From Osedax fenrisi (taxonomy: Eukaryota; Annelida; Polychaeta; Sabellida; Siboglinidae): DNA of 64,000 nt. Below the pieces are notes generated by a model. The model did not search any database. It saw only the letters and a program-made list of their open reading frames with translations, and was not told where the DNA came from. Both the position numbers and the translations under genes were made by a program. The stretch spans positions 112,978,020 through 113,042,019 of the forward strand of contig OZ025239.1 in the NCBI GenBank assembly GCA_964019155.1, read 5' to 3'. This document shows positions 33,610-43,165 of the stretch, one piece after another (position 1 is the first letter of the stretch; each line of letters begins with the position of its first letter).

Positions 33610-33974
33610 TATATATATATATATGTGAGTGTGTAATACACATTATATAGGGATAGATCATCGATATAAAGAAAGTTATAAACCTTATTTAAATTGATAT
33701 TATAATAATAATTATTATTATAATAATAATAGATATGTATAAATACAAGTCTATTTGTGTATGAATAGCGTGTATATGAATGCATGTGTTATGTGGTTTG
33801 TATATATGATACTACTATATTTATGTAATATATAATAATATATATAAAAGTTTCTTAAATAAAATAATATGTGACCACATTTTGTGTTACAAATTTATCA
33901 GATCCAAATTGAAAATACGTTGTTATGTTTATTTACTTTTAGTATTTCAAAGATCATAACACGTATTTTATAAA
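33531..33974 (+). promoter_or_regulatory. Upstream region / probable 5'UTR and promoter of PPWD1
   Basis: A (TA)n tract (about 33558-33624) and AT-rich sequence precede the start codon at 33975. No convincing TATA box or initiator can be singled out against the AT background, so this is only the positional promoter region. Confidence 0.35.
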
Positions 33975-34086
33975 ATGGCAGATAATTTAAAAAGGAAAAA
34001 TGAAGAAAATAAAGATTGTGGGGATAATAACGACGAATGGATTGGTCCAATGCCCTCAGAAGCAATACAAACTAAAAAACCAAAAA
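33975..34086 (+). CDS. PPWD1: PPWD1 exon 1
   Basis: Codes residues 1-37 plus one base. A charged, Asn/Lys-rich N-terminus is followed by DEWIGPMPSEA, the conserved W-(I/V)-G-P motif of PPWD1. Donor GTTAGT. The ATG is the first in-frame start. A longer frame (34000-34266) in another register is intronic noise. Confidence 0.9.
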
Positions 34087-35160
34087 GTTAGTTATAATAT
34101 ATTTAATAAATTCATTATTGTATTAATTATAATTTTGTATTATATTAAATATAATTATATTTATATCTTATTTTTGAATTTAATTTTACTTTCGGCTATT
34201 GAAAATAGCCGTTATTATTATTATAGCGGCTCTATAATAATAATAATAATTATATATAATTATTAGGTAACATTAAAAGTATAAATATGTATTTTAATTG
34301 TTATTAACTAGATTTATATGCGTGAATACTCATTTTGGCAGCCGATATGTTTAAAAGTTCAAGTTGGGCGTGCTTATTAATATTTTGGGTGTTACTTAAA
34401 ATACTTATTTTCTCTGGTTTGTTTTGGTTGGGTTTAGTTTCAATATTGTCAGGTTTTTTAACTGTATTACATCCCGAGTGAGCCTATAAAAGCATATATA
34501 AAGAAATATATATATAGTCACGCCCAACTTGAACTCGTTAGCCAAGATGGAAATAGACATTTGCGTGTAATGTAGACTACATTATGTAGTACATTACAAT
34601 TTTATGTGTATATTATGTACACATACAATTTTAAATACTACCATAGTAACTATGTAACATAGTTACTATAATCATAGTATGTGACATAGTATCATACTAT
34701 CATAGTATGATAATACGTCTAATTTATTCAATAAATTAATGTGAAATAATGATTGTAATAATTATTATGTTAATAGTATACATGTTATACTATATTGACC
34801 ATAGTAACTATACGTTATCAGTATTAATATAATGTTAAGGGATTTAGTAATTATTAATATAATATAAATATTCTCATAGAAATTACCAATATCAGTAATT
34901 TCATACAACTTTTAGTAAAAGTTAAATGATATTATCTGTGTAAGTGATATTATTAATAAACATGTATACTATTACATACAGTATTTATCAAAATATAACA
35001 AACTAATAACTATTTTAATTATAATATCCATAAAAATGAAAATCAATATCCAATATGACCAAGCTTGTTTTTACTACGATTTATGAGCTCAAATAAAATA
35101 CTCGTTAAAATATTATTTTCGGTAGTTGACACACTTTAGTACACGATAACCTTATCTGAG

Positions 35161-35212
<52 letters not shown>

Positions 35213-38200
35213 TATATAATATATATTAGTTATTATTACGATTATAAATTATTTAGCTATAGATATAAAATATTTAATAATCGGGGCTGTATTCGATATA
35301 TTCCATTATCACTATAATTATATATATTTAATTTTATTTATAATTTAGACAATTAATTAAACTCTTGCTAGTTCACACCAGCCCACATTAAATGCGTATG
35401 GGTAAATGTTGATCAAACGATGTTAGCCACTCATGGTTAATTTAACATGCACAATTACCAATGGTGATCGGAAAATATGTTAGCTAATCTAATGTTATCT
35501 TATTTTTATTAGCTGAAACGCATTTTTAAAATATTATAATAATAATAATAATATTTATTAGAAGAATTTTAATAATACTTTTTTTTCTGTTTAATTATAA
35601 TAATATTTATATAATATTTTCTCATAAAGGGCTTCAAAATAATATGACTATTTTCTGTTGTTGTTGCCCATAGTCAGATCATTATAAAGATATGAATGAA
35701 TTGATTGATTCATTAAAAAGATATAATTCCAACTAGAGAAGTTAGAAACGTGAGAGATTGTATGCCGGTAGTTAGATTAGCGTGGGTGTACTATATATAT
35801 ATATGATAATTTTGTAATACGTAAATATTTATAACGGCTAACATTTCATAATTAAAGAAATTATAAATTTAGTAAGAGTTTTATCAGTAAATATATTTAC
35901 TAAGCATATGTTTATTACTAAATAATATTATTTAGTAATAGTTGATTAATTTTGTATCGAAGCAATTATAGTCGAAAGTATGAAATTGAAGTATTTGCTA
36001 ATGATACAATTCTAACAGCATGTATGCATACGTTATTGAAATAAACGTGATTAATAATACAAAAGTAAAGAATGCAAACGTTTTACAGTTACCGTTAAAA
36101 TAATAGAATATATAAATAAAATACATATTTTTAAATTAGACAATCGAAATATTTGCTTATATAATTATAATTATATTTCAAATTATCATTTGTGAAGTTT
36201 TATTTAAAATACAACTATATACTCGAGAATACATAAATATAGTTCCAATGGGTGCATCATTCTGTTGCGACATAACACCTTCTTTCCCTCCGTCAGCTCT
36301 GGAATATGAGAAAGTTTACCTTGACAACCTACCGAATGCTGAATTCTACGAACAAAGCTACATGCATCGAGATGTCATCACACACGTTGTAGTCACAAAG
36401 TTTGTACCCGACTTATGATGTAATCACTACTTATGATGTAACTAGTACTATGATGTAATCACTACTTATGATGTAATCACTACTTATGATGTAACTATTA
36501 CTATGATGTAATAACTACTTATGATGTAACAACTACTATGATGTAACTAGTACTATGATGTAATCTCTCACAGATCAAACTTCATAATAACGGCTAGCTG
36601 CGATGGACACGTAAAGTTCTGGAAGAAACGTTTAACTGGTATAGAGTTTGTGAAACATTTCAGATGTCACATGGGCAATATTCAGGTCAGTGGCTAGGCC
36701 AATCGTTAAGCTTCTCTCTCAATTTAACTATCTATACATAATATTATTACATCACATGCTATAAATATAATTATTATTATATCATATGCTCAAAATATAA
36801 ATATTATTACAATACTATCTATGGCTACCTCTATTATATCATTATCTTCATCATCATCATCATCAGCATCATCATCTTCACTATCACTATCCCCATTACC
36901 ACTAACACCATCACACACACATATACACACGCATACACCCATAAACATACACACAAACATATATTCCATTGTGATATTTTATAACGCGTACTTTTAAATA
37001 AACAATTTACTTACACACACATGCACACATACCCACATGCATCCAAGCACACACCCACACACGCATACACACGCGCACACACCTATACCTGTATATATCC
37101 ACACTCATACAAACCTGTATATATCCACACTCACACCCGCATACACACTCACACACACACACACCTGTACATACCCACACACACACACCCTCAGGACGTT
37201 GCAATCAGCGACAACGGAGAATTCTTCGCGACAATCTCCAACGACAAGTCGCTGAAAGTGTTCGACGTCGTCAACTTCGGTAGGTGGCGCCCCCTATATC
37301 CCTGCCCCCTTCATCCCTGTACCCCCGACGCCCCGCCCCCTTCATCCCTGTACCCCCGCCCCCTGTACTCTCGGCGCCCGTCCCCTGTACCCCCGACGCC
37401 CCGACCCCTTCATCCCTAGTCACCGTCAACCCTAAACCGAGCAATCGTATCTCTAGATATGATCAACATGCTGAAGCTTCAGTACGTTCCAAAGTGCGCG
37501 ACCTTCTGCTTCACCACCGGAGACCACCTCGCTCATATCGCAGTGTTAGTGTAACCATGGTGAGGGGTGGGGGTATAGTAGTGCTAATTAGGGCGGTAAC
37601 CATGGTAATAGTGTATGGGTAAGGGTTAGGTAGAGTAGTGCTAATTAGGGCTGTAACCATGGAAACGGTGTTGGTGGTAAATGTATAGCGTTAGTTCTAA
37701 TAGAGTGATAGCTATAGTACCTGTGTAGCCCGGGTGTGGATAGTTACCGTACTAAACAGCTCTATCGGGTTTACATCTCATAGGTTATAATGAGAACCAT
37801 CGCTATTACGATTAGAAGAATGTATTAGTGAAACGTTCGTCCAAACGAAACTTTATTCATACTTCATCGATGACGATGTGATGTTCCTCTGATCCGCTGA
37901 TCCACGTCTCATCTCGTTTGTTACGTGATCACTTTCAGTATTTATGTGTCACGCTAATATATGATACAAACACTGATTGTGAAAAAGAACAGATTTAGTA
38001 GTTTTGTAACTAATGTAGGTCCACATATGACTATTAGTATTAGTATATTATTCCCCCTACACCTTCCTATTGCATGTTATACCCTCTACACCTTCCCACT
38101 ATACATTCACATTGCATGTTACCCCCTACACCTTCACATTGCATGTTACCCCCTACACCTTCACATTGCATGTTATACCCCCTACACCTTCGCATTGCAT

Positions 38201-41200
38201 GTTACCCCCCTACCCCTTCACATTGCATGTTATACCCTCTACACCTTCCCACTACACATTCACATTGCATGTTACCCCCTACACCTTCACATTGCATGTT
38301 ACCCCCTACACCTTCACATTGCATGTTATACCCCCTACACCTTCGCATTGCATGTTACCCCCCTACCCCTTCACATTGCATGTTATACCCCCTACACCCC
38401 CCCTACACCTTCACATTGCATGTTACCCCCCTACCCCTTCACATTGCATGTTATACCCCCTACACCCCCCCTACACCTTCACATTGCATGTTACCCCCCT
38501 ACCCCTTCACATTGCATGTTATACCCCCTACACCCCCCCCCTACACCTTCTCATTGCATGTTACCCCCCTACCCCTTCACATGGCATGTTACCCCCCTAC
38601 CCCTTCACATTGCATGTTACCCCCTACACCTTCACATTGCATGTTACCTCCCTACACATTAACTCCAGGAGCGACCAAGATTCCCCTACGATATACGTGT
38701 ACGACAGTAGAGGTGGCAGCACCGACTGTCTCAAGATTCTCGATAAGCTACATTCTAAACCAGTCGTTTGTCTTAAGGTTAGCGATCATTAGCGATCGCG
38801 TGTGTTGTTTAATGATAATCCCCCTGTGTGAGACTCATTCTAAATATAATGTGCTCATTTTAATATATATATATATATAGTTGTATTTATATTTTTATAT
38901 ATATTATAATGACTTTTTTATATTACTATATAATAATTTATTCAATGCTATTTATTATTAATATGTCCATTAATATTAGTCGATTATAATATTTTAATAA
39001 TTATTCGTTGTATATTATACATATTATTATACTACAGTATATTAGTGTTTCAATTAAACGACTGTACTCATATCGCAAAGTATACACGAGAGTAACAATA
39101 ATGCATGTAACTAGCGCAAGGTCATTAGTTGACCTATTTATTGACCTATACATCGACCTCTATGATTCGTTGAATTGTAATTCTGAAAATTGAATAATGA
39201 AATAATATATATAAAATGTACAATACCGAATACCGAAAATAAACGAGAGTGAATTCTATACATCTACATATAACGTAGAAACTTAACTACGACGCCGTTG
39301 ACCCCTATTGACCTCTATTGACACCTACAGTATAACGCCGTCTACGAAACCATAGTATCCGTGGACACCGGAGGGATGCTCGAGTACTGGACGGGCCCCA
39401 AGTACGACTACGCGTTCCCCAAGGTCGTACCGTGGACCTACAAAACGGACACCGACCTCTACGAATTCGTCAAGGTTAGGCCGTCGTAGCGGGGCCGACA
39501 CAGGCGGACAGTGCTAGCGTTGTAGCGCGACTGACTGTTCAACTGTCCAACTGTCCTCTACGATATCAAACACTGAGGTAGCGACTTCCGAACAATCATC
39601 GCAGCGTACGGTTACCGTAGACGTTTGTGTGCGCGCGTGTGACTGTATACAATGATAGTAAGGTGATCGAATTTAAGTGTATTGATAGTATATTGATGAG
39701 TACTTTCACTTTTCAAATTTTAAATTTTTTGGAAAAATAACTAAACCATTTAACTATTAAAGTTAAGTAAAAGTGACTATGTGCATAGACGTATATATAG
39801 ATGTCTACATAGAGATATACGTAGAGGTCTAGGTAGAGCTCTATATAGATATCTACATAGATGCGTATCGTAATACACATTGTATTCTTTGAGGTATTAG
39901 AATCCACATAGGAATGATAACACACACACATACACACATGATGATTCGCTTTATTTATACATATATGAGTCATCGTAATACCATGATATTCCTCCAGCTT
40001 CACTATAGTTAGATGTATATGTGTTAACTCTAGTGTATGGTTAATGTTGTCACTTCACACCCACACATATGCTTAATACGCTAGTGATATATGTTTCAAA
40101 TTTACATGCAAACAAAAATATAATTAGAAATAAATAGTTTGCAATACAGATGGCGATTTTTTTCATTAATTTAAAAAATTAATTATATATAAGAGTGACA
40201 TATCTTTGCTTCGCAAAATTCTTGGTGTTACTTGATCTATAAGCTAACCATTTCATCGCATAGGTGCATTAGTCTATATTAACTTAACTTGTAACGTTTT
40301 AAATGAAATAATGATTATTTTGAATAAAGTCGATTCTAATAATGCTATAATTAAAATACACAAATAATAATCTTTATATGTAATAATTATAAATAATAAT
40401 AAAATTATATAGTCAACAATAGATTTCTATACAATAATAATAATAATAATGTTATATTCTAATAATAATCTATATTCTTTATATCGTATTATGCACTGAT
40501 TATTTCAATAGCATTAACAGTTAACATTAGCTAATATACCACAAGTATTCTGTCAATGACATGTTTGTTTAACGAACAGTAATCAATCCATAATAATAAT
40601 TACGACTAACTATTTTCTTGGCATTATCATCTTAACTATCACGTCGATTACATCGACTCAACCTTCGAACCCGCAGCGTAAATGCACACCTCTCGGAATG
40701 ACCTTCAGCAAGGACGGGTCCAAGATGGCGACCATCTGTTCCGACCACCGAATCCGTTTGTTCAACTTTCGGACCGGAAAACTCATGAAAGTCATCGACG
40801 AAAGCAAGATGTCCGACGAACAGAAGTCTCAGGTAGTACAAACCCTATCTCCGCGACCTTCTCGTGTGTCCATGACCTTCAAAACAGTATATCCTCATCC
40901 TCCTGTGTTTATATCCATATTCTTTTGTTCCGAGCAAACTCGTGTTTTCTCGTTATTATTCAATATTCACAACTAGTCTAAAATTATAATATTTGATAAT
41001 TTTAGCTGATTTTTAGTATATAGTTTAAATAAATATTTTAAAATTAGTGTTTCGTAGATCTCATACTCATCATCTTATAATTAACACATACTTCTATTGC
41101 TTAATAGATTAACACATTTCTATTGCTTAATAGATCACAATGTACTTAATGAGATATACAAACATTTAGTCATTATCTTATTTATTTGAGAGGTTATCAT

Positions 41201-43031
41201 ACTTTTAGTAAAAAAAAAGTCCTATCTCCACCACTCTTTACTCTTGTCTCTCATTATTTGAATATAATATTATTTATTTATTGAATCACGTATATACAAA
41301 TAGCGGATATAAATGGACCCTCAAGAAGTCGTAGACTTGTTATAAATAAATGTGATGGGAGCCCGGACAATACAAACTAAATATATACAATTTTTTTTCT
41401 TGTATTTTGATTTATCGTTTATCAAATTCTTGATATATACGATAGAAAGAACAAGAACTACCTAGGATTTAATCGGGTTACGATATATAACTTTCTAATA
41501 AGTGACTGTTTAACAAATATATATATATATATTATAATACAATGAAATATATCATATAATAAATTATTAACAAATAACCATATTTCTTTTAACGGTTCCA
41601 CTGAATCATAGACCCCAGACCTACTCAATCATCTCTCACCACTACCACCACCAGATAAAGCTAGAGCTACACCTCTCAATATGAATCACCCTGCACATAC
41701 TACTCTTGCCTCACATTAACCCAGCCCACTACCACCACCACCAGATAAAGCTATAGCTATTCAATATAAATCCCCCTGCACATACCACTATTGTCTCTCA
41801 TTAACCCACCCCACCCCACCACCACCAGATGAAGCTACAGCTATTCAATATGAATCGCCCTGCACATACCACTATTGTCTCTCATTAACCCACCCCACCC
41901 CACCACCACCAGATGAAGCTACAGCTATTCAATATGAATCGCCCTGCACATACCACTATTGTCTCTCATTAACCCACCCCACCACCACCCCCACCAGATG
42001 AAGCTACAGCTATCCAACATGGAGATCACCCGCCGTACAGCCAGTGAGGTGGACCTATCCAAGAGTGCAGCGGCCACCTATAACAGTATAGGTCCGTACC
42101 CCCCACACCCCCACCCTGCACCGTTCCTGCTAAGATGGGGGTGCTAAAGCCGCTTTCACACCACGATAACTGTCTGATGTTATAGCCTGATATCGTAGAT
42201 TATACAATCAGACAGTTTCGGTGTGAACGGCTATACCTATAGCGGGCAGGTTAACGCACGCGCTTATGTATAACTATTAAATCTTTGACTTGCCCGATAT
42301 CGGGTAAATGTTTAAAACGAATAACTAATATATAATTTGTATAGCCCGATATCGGAATATATAAATCAGTCTGTGTTTTGGTGAGAACTCCTGAACTCGT
42401 TATGCGTACGTTTCACATCCCAATATATATAATATAGCATAACTTATTATGGTAAGATATTTAATCGTATATTTATAAATTTATCCGATGATAGGTATAT
42501 TTTAATTAATCCCTTTAATCTTTTATTTTCAAATATATATAGATCTATATATATATATATTTGTATTAATTAATGGAAGTATACGATGATTATAAGATGA
42601 TGAGAATTAATATTCATTTTAAAGATAATATATTAAATTTCCTGATTTTAATATAATATTGTTAATAAAAAATATATTTATTTCAAAAATCATATATTTC
42701 TCCTGTCCTAAAGCGATATATTTTTTCAAAACCGATCATAATACCATCCCCCTATTATTACATATATCTGTAGCGATTGATAATATTCTCGTAACCATCT
42801 CTCCCTCGTTAATATTTAACCATGTGACCCCTAACTGACCTCTATATCACCTCTATCTCAATCCCTACCTGTAGTATTCGACGAAAGCGGTAACTTCCTG
42901 ATCTACCCGACGATGATAGGCATTCGCTGCATCAATATCGTCACCAACAAGTGCAGCCGTATCTTCGGTAAGGTGGAGAACTGTCGCTTCCTGAACCTGG
43001 CACTCCTTCAGGGCGGAGTCAATATTAAGAA
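33975..43031 (+). CDS. PPWD1: PPWD1 orthologue (WD40 + cyclophilin), 5' ten exons
   Basis: Ten exons join with fully consistent phases into 386 complete codons: 33975-34086, 36297-36399, 36574-36685, 37195-37279, 37457-37544, 38669-38777, 39331-39474, 40677-40832, 41998-42091 and 42875-43031. The product matches PPWD1 from the N-terminal WIGPMPSEA motif through VYLDNLP, YMHRDVITHVV, the WD blades (DGHVKFWKK, KSLKVFDVVNFD, IYVYDSRGG, MLEYWTGP, YKTDTDLYEF, FRTGKLMKVIDE) and LNLALLQG. PPWD1 is a nuclear peptidyl-prolyl isomerase found in spliceosome (C-complex) preparations. The WD40 part is the binding platform and the C-terminal cyclophilin domain carries the isomerase. That domain (roughly the last 160-170 residues of about 650) is not in the window: intron 10 is satellite to the end. 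The start Met has A at -3 and G at +4. The donors are unusual (several GTTAG-), none GTAAGT. Confidence 0.94.
34087..36296 (+). other. PPWD1 intron 1 (2210 bp)
   Basis: AT-rich. It contains a MITE-like inverted-repeat pair (34331-34560) and palindromic CATAGTAACTATG / ATACTATGATAG words at about 34640-34715. A (TA)n tract lies at about 35165-35226. No coding sequence was seen. Confidence 0.8.
34331..34560. mobile_element. MITE-like inverted repeat in intron 1
   Basis: GTTCAAGTTGGGCGTG (34357-34372) and its inverse CACGCCCAACTTGAAC (34519-34534) are perfect. Weaker inverse similarity extends outward (TTTTGGCAGCC... against ...GGCTAACG and CCAAGATGGAAA). The interior is AT-rich and non-coding. 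No TSD was established. Confidence 0.6.
36297..36399 (+). CDS. PPWD1: PPWD1 exon 2
   Basis: Acceptor CCCTCCGTCAG. Codes LEYEKVYLDNLPNAEFYEQS then YMHRDVITHVVVT, residues 39-71, near-invariant in PPWD1. It starts phase 1 and ends phase 2 at donor GTTTGT (K72 split). Confidence 0.93.
36400..36573 (+). repeat. PPWD1 intron 2, almost entirely an ACT/TATGATGTAA minisatellite
   Basis: About ten units of the form ACTACTTATGATGTAATC or ACTAGTACTATGATGTAA fill about 36411-36566, leaving only the splice sites free of repeat. Confidence 0.85.
36574..36685 (+). CDS. PPWD1: PPWD1 exon 3
   Basis: Acceptor CTCTCACAG. Codes SNFIITASCDGHVKFWKKRL then TGIEFVKHFRCHMGNIQ, residues 73-109, the first WD blade with its D-G-H and K-F-W elements. 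Ends phase 0 at donor GTCAGT. Confidence 0.94.
36686..37194 (+). other. PPWD1 intron 3 with (CA)n-rich tract
   Basis: An ATCATC(A/T) run (about 36837-36880) is followed by CACACA/TACACA-type repeats through about 36900-37190, right up to the acceptor CACCCTCAG. Open frames on both strands here (37007-37419) are products of this repeat. Confidence 0.85.
37195..37279 (+). CDS. PPWD1: PPWD1 exon 4
   Basis: Codes DVAISDNGEFFATISNDKSL then KVFDVVNF, residues 110-137. This matches the 'D(K)SLKVFDVVNFD' blade of PPWD1. Ends one base into the Asp codon at donor GTAGGT. Confidence 0.93.
37280..37456 (+). repeat. PPWD1 intron 4 with C-rich minisatellite
   Basis: Units of CCCTTCATCCCTGTACCCCC and GACGCCCCG alternate at about 37290-37421. 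The strand is nearly devoid of G apart from the GACG word. Acceptor ATCTCTAG. Confidence 0.8.
37457..37544 (+). CDS. PPWD1: PPWD1 exon 5
   Basis: Completes D138, then codes MINMLKLQYVPKCATFCFTT then GDHLAHIA, residues 139-166. MINMLKL is a strong PPWD1 match. Ends two bases into a Val codon at donor GTTAGT. Confidence 0.92.
37545..38668 (+). other. PPWD1 intron 5 with two minisatellites
   Basis: A GTAACCATGG...AGTGCTAATTAGGG unit repeats two to three times at about 37551-37680. A long CCTACACCTTCACATTGCAT-type array fills about 38045-38660. The stretch between them (37690-38040) is unique and shows no gene. Confidence 0.85.
38045..38660 (+). repeat. CCCCTACACCTTCACATTGCATGTTA minisatellite
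   Basis: About 19 copies of a 25-30 bp pyrimidine-rich unit end in GCATGTTA(TA)CCCC. A second-level period of about 150 bp is visible (38070-38220 against 38221-38370). All three plus-strand frames stay open for more than 200 codons through the array. This is a repeat artefact, not coding. Confidence 0.95.
38669..38777 (+). CDS. PPWD1: PPWD1 exon 6
   Basis: Acceptor AACTCCAG only a few bases after the minisatellite. Codes SDQDSPTIYVYDSRGGSTDC then LKILDKLHSKPVVCLK, residues 168-203. This corresponds to the I-(F/Y)-(I/V)-Y-D-x-R-G and D-K-L-H-(S/T) blocks of PPWD1. Phase 0 end, donor GTTAGC. Confidence 0.93.
38778..39330 (+). other. PPWD1 intron 6
   Basis: AT-rich. TTGACCTATA-like words recur at 39127-39165 and 39299-39325, the latter just before the acceptor ACACCTACAG. 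No gene seen. Confidence 0.8.
39331..39474 (+). CDS. PPWD1: PPWD1 exon 7
   Basis: Exactly 48 codons: YNAVYETIVSVDTGGMLEYW, then TGPKYDYAFPKVVPW, then TYKTDTDLYEFVK, residues 204-251. The EYWTGP and YKTDTDLYEF blocks are diagnostic of PPWD1. It is GC-rich with C-ending codons. Donor GTTAGG. Confidence 0.95.
39475..40676 (+). other. PPWD1 intron 7
   Basis: Contains a short TCTACATAGA-type tandem (about 39795-39860) and a MITE terminal relic (40190-40233). The rest is AT-rich sequence. The minus-strand frame at 39713-40003 crosses the tandem and is not credible. Confidence 0.8.
40190..40233 (+). mobile_element. hAT-type MITE right-end relic
   Basis: AGAGTGACATATCTTTGCTT then CGCAAAATTCTT matches the right terminal repeat of MITE copy B. 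The sequence upstream resembles the interior only weakly (AGATGGCG against AGGTGGCG), so most of the element is gone or divergent. Confidence 0.55.
40677..40832 (+). CDS. PPWD1: PPWD1 exon 8
   Basis: 52 codons: RKCTPLGMTFSKDGSKMATI, CSDHRIRLFNFRTGKLMKVI, then DESKMSDEQKSQ, residues 252-303. This matches the 'FSPDGKKIATIGSDRKVRIF' blade and the 'TGKL.(K/R)V.DES' helix entry of PPWD1. Phase 0 at both ends, donor GTAGTA (lacks G at +5). Confidence 0.94.
40833..41997 (+). other. PPWD1 intron 8
   Basis: AT-rich with a TTCTATTGCTTAATAGAT two-copy repeat (about 41091-41133). It ends in an 84-90-bp tandem that carries copies of the exon 9 acceptor (41639-41997). Confidence 0.85.
41639..41997 (+). 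repeat. Minisatellite containing decoy copies of the exon 9 acceptor
   Basis: Four units, with spacings 90, 84, 84 and 85 bp to the real exon, each contain a (CCA)n tract, AG, and a copy of the first about 25 bases of exon 9. The acceptor-like AGs put the decoy exon starts at 41655, 41745, 41829 and 41913. The real exon starts at 41998. The two nearest decoys begin ATGAAGCTACAGCTAT like the exon, and the two farther ones have ATAAAGCTA. Confidence 0.9.
41998..42091 (+). CDS. PPWD1: PPWD1 exon 9
   Basis: Codes MKLQLSNMEITRRTASEVDL then SKSAAATYNSI, residues 304-334. It corresponds to the linker helix before the last visible WD blade (human 'RR.A.E.EL.K...' region). Ends one base into a Val codon at donor GTCCGT. 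Confidence 0.88.
42092..42874 (+). other. PPWD1 intron 9
   Basis: A CCCGATATCGGG-type word recurs in both orientations at about 42180-42360, including CCGATATCGGGTAAATG and GCCCGATATCGG. The remainder is AT-rich. Acceptor CCTACCTGTAG. Confidence 0.8.
42875..43031 (+). CDS. PPWD1: PPWD1 exon 10 (last exon in window)
   Basis: Completes V335, then FDESGNFLIYPTMIGIRCIN, IVTNKCSRIFGKVENCRFLN, then LALLQGGVNIK, residues 336-386. It matches human 'FDE.G.F.LYGTMLGIK.IN..TN.C.RI.GK.EN.R...LAL.QG'. Ends two bases into a Lys codon at donor GTACGT. The continuation lies beyond the satellite. Confidence 0.93.
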
Positions 43032-43165
43032 GTACGTTAAGCCACGCCCCTTTTAGTAGTAGTGGTAGTCTGTCTAACGTACTAGGTGTACTATATCATG
43101 CGTGTAATAGTTATTATAGTATATCCACGATCATCTATAGGCTGCAGTGCTTAACATGTTAAATG
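43032..43165 (+). other. Start of PPWD1 intron 10, unique sequence
   Basis: About 130 bp of non-repetitive intron separate the donor from the satellite. No feature seen. Confidence 0.7.

Noticed and set aside
37007..37622. His/Thr/Pro- and Cys/Val-rich frames on both strands
   Set aside because: Products of CA-rich and C-rich intron repeats. Only exons 4 and 5 match PPWD1.
38070..38880. Three overlapping open frames of 233-268 codons
   Set aside because: They arise because the minisatellite unit lacks stops in all plus-strand frames. The real coding here is only exon 6 (38669-38777).
40632..40981. Other frames over PPWD1 exon 8
   Set aside because: Only the frame giving FSKDGSKMATI and FRTGKLMKVIDE matches PPWD1 and agrees with splice phases. 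The others are shadows.
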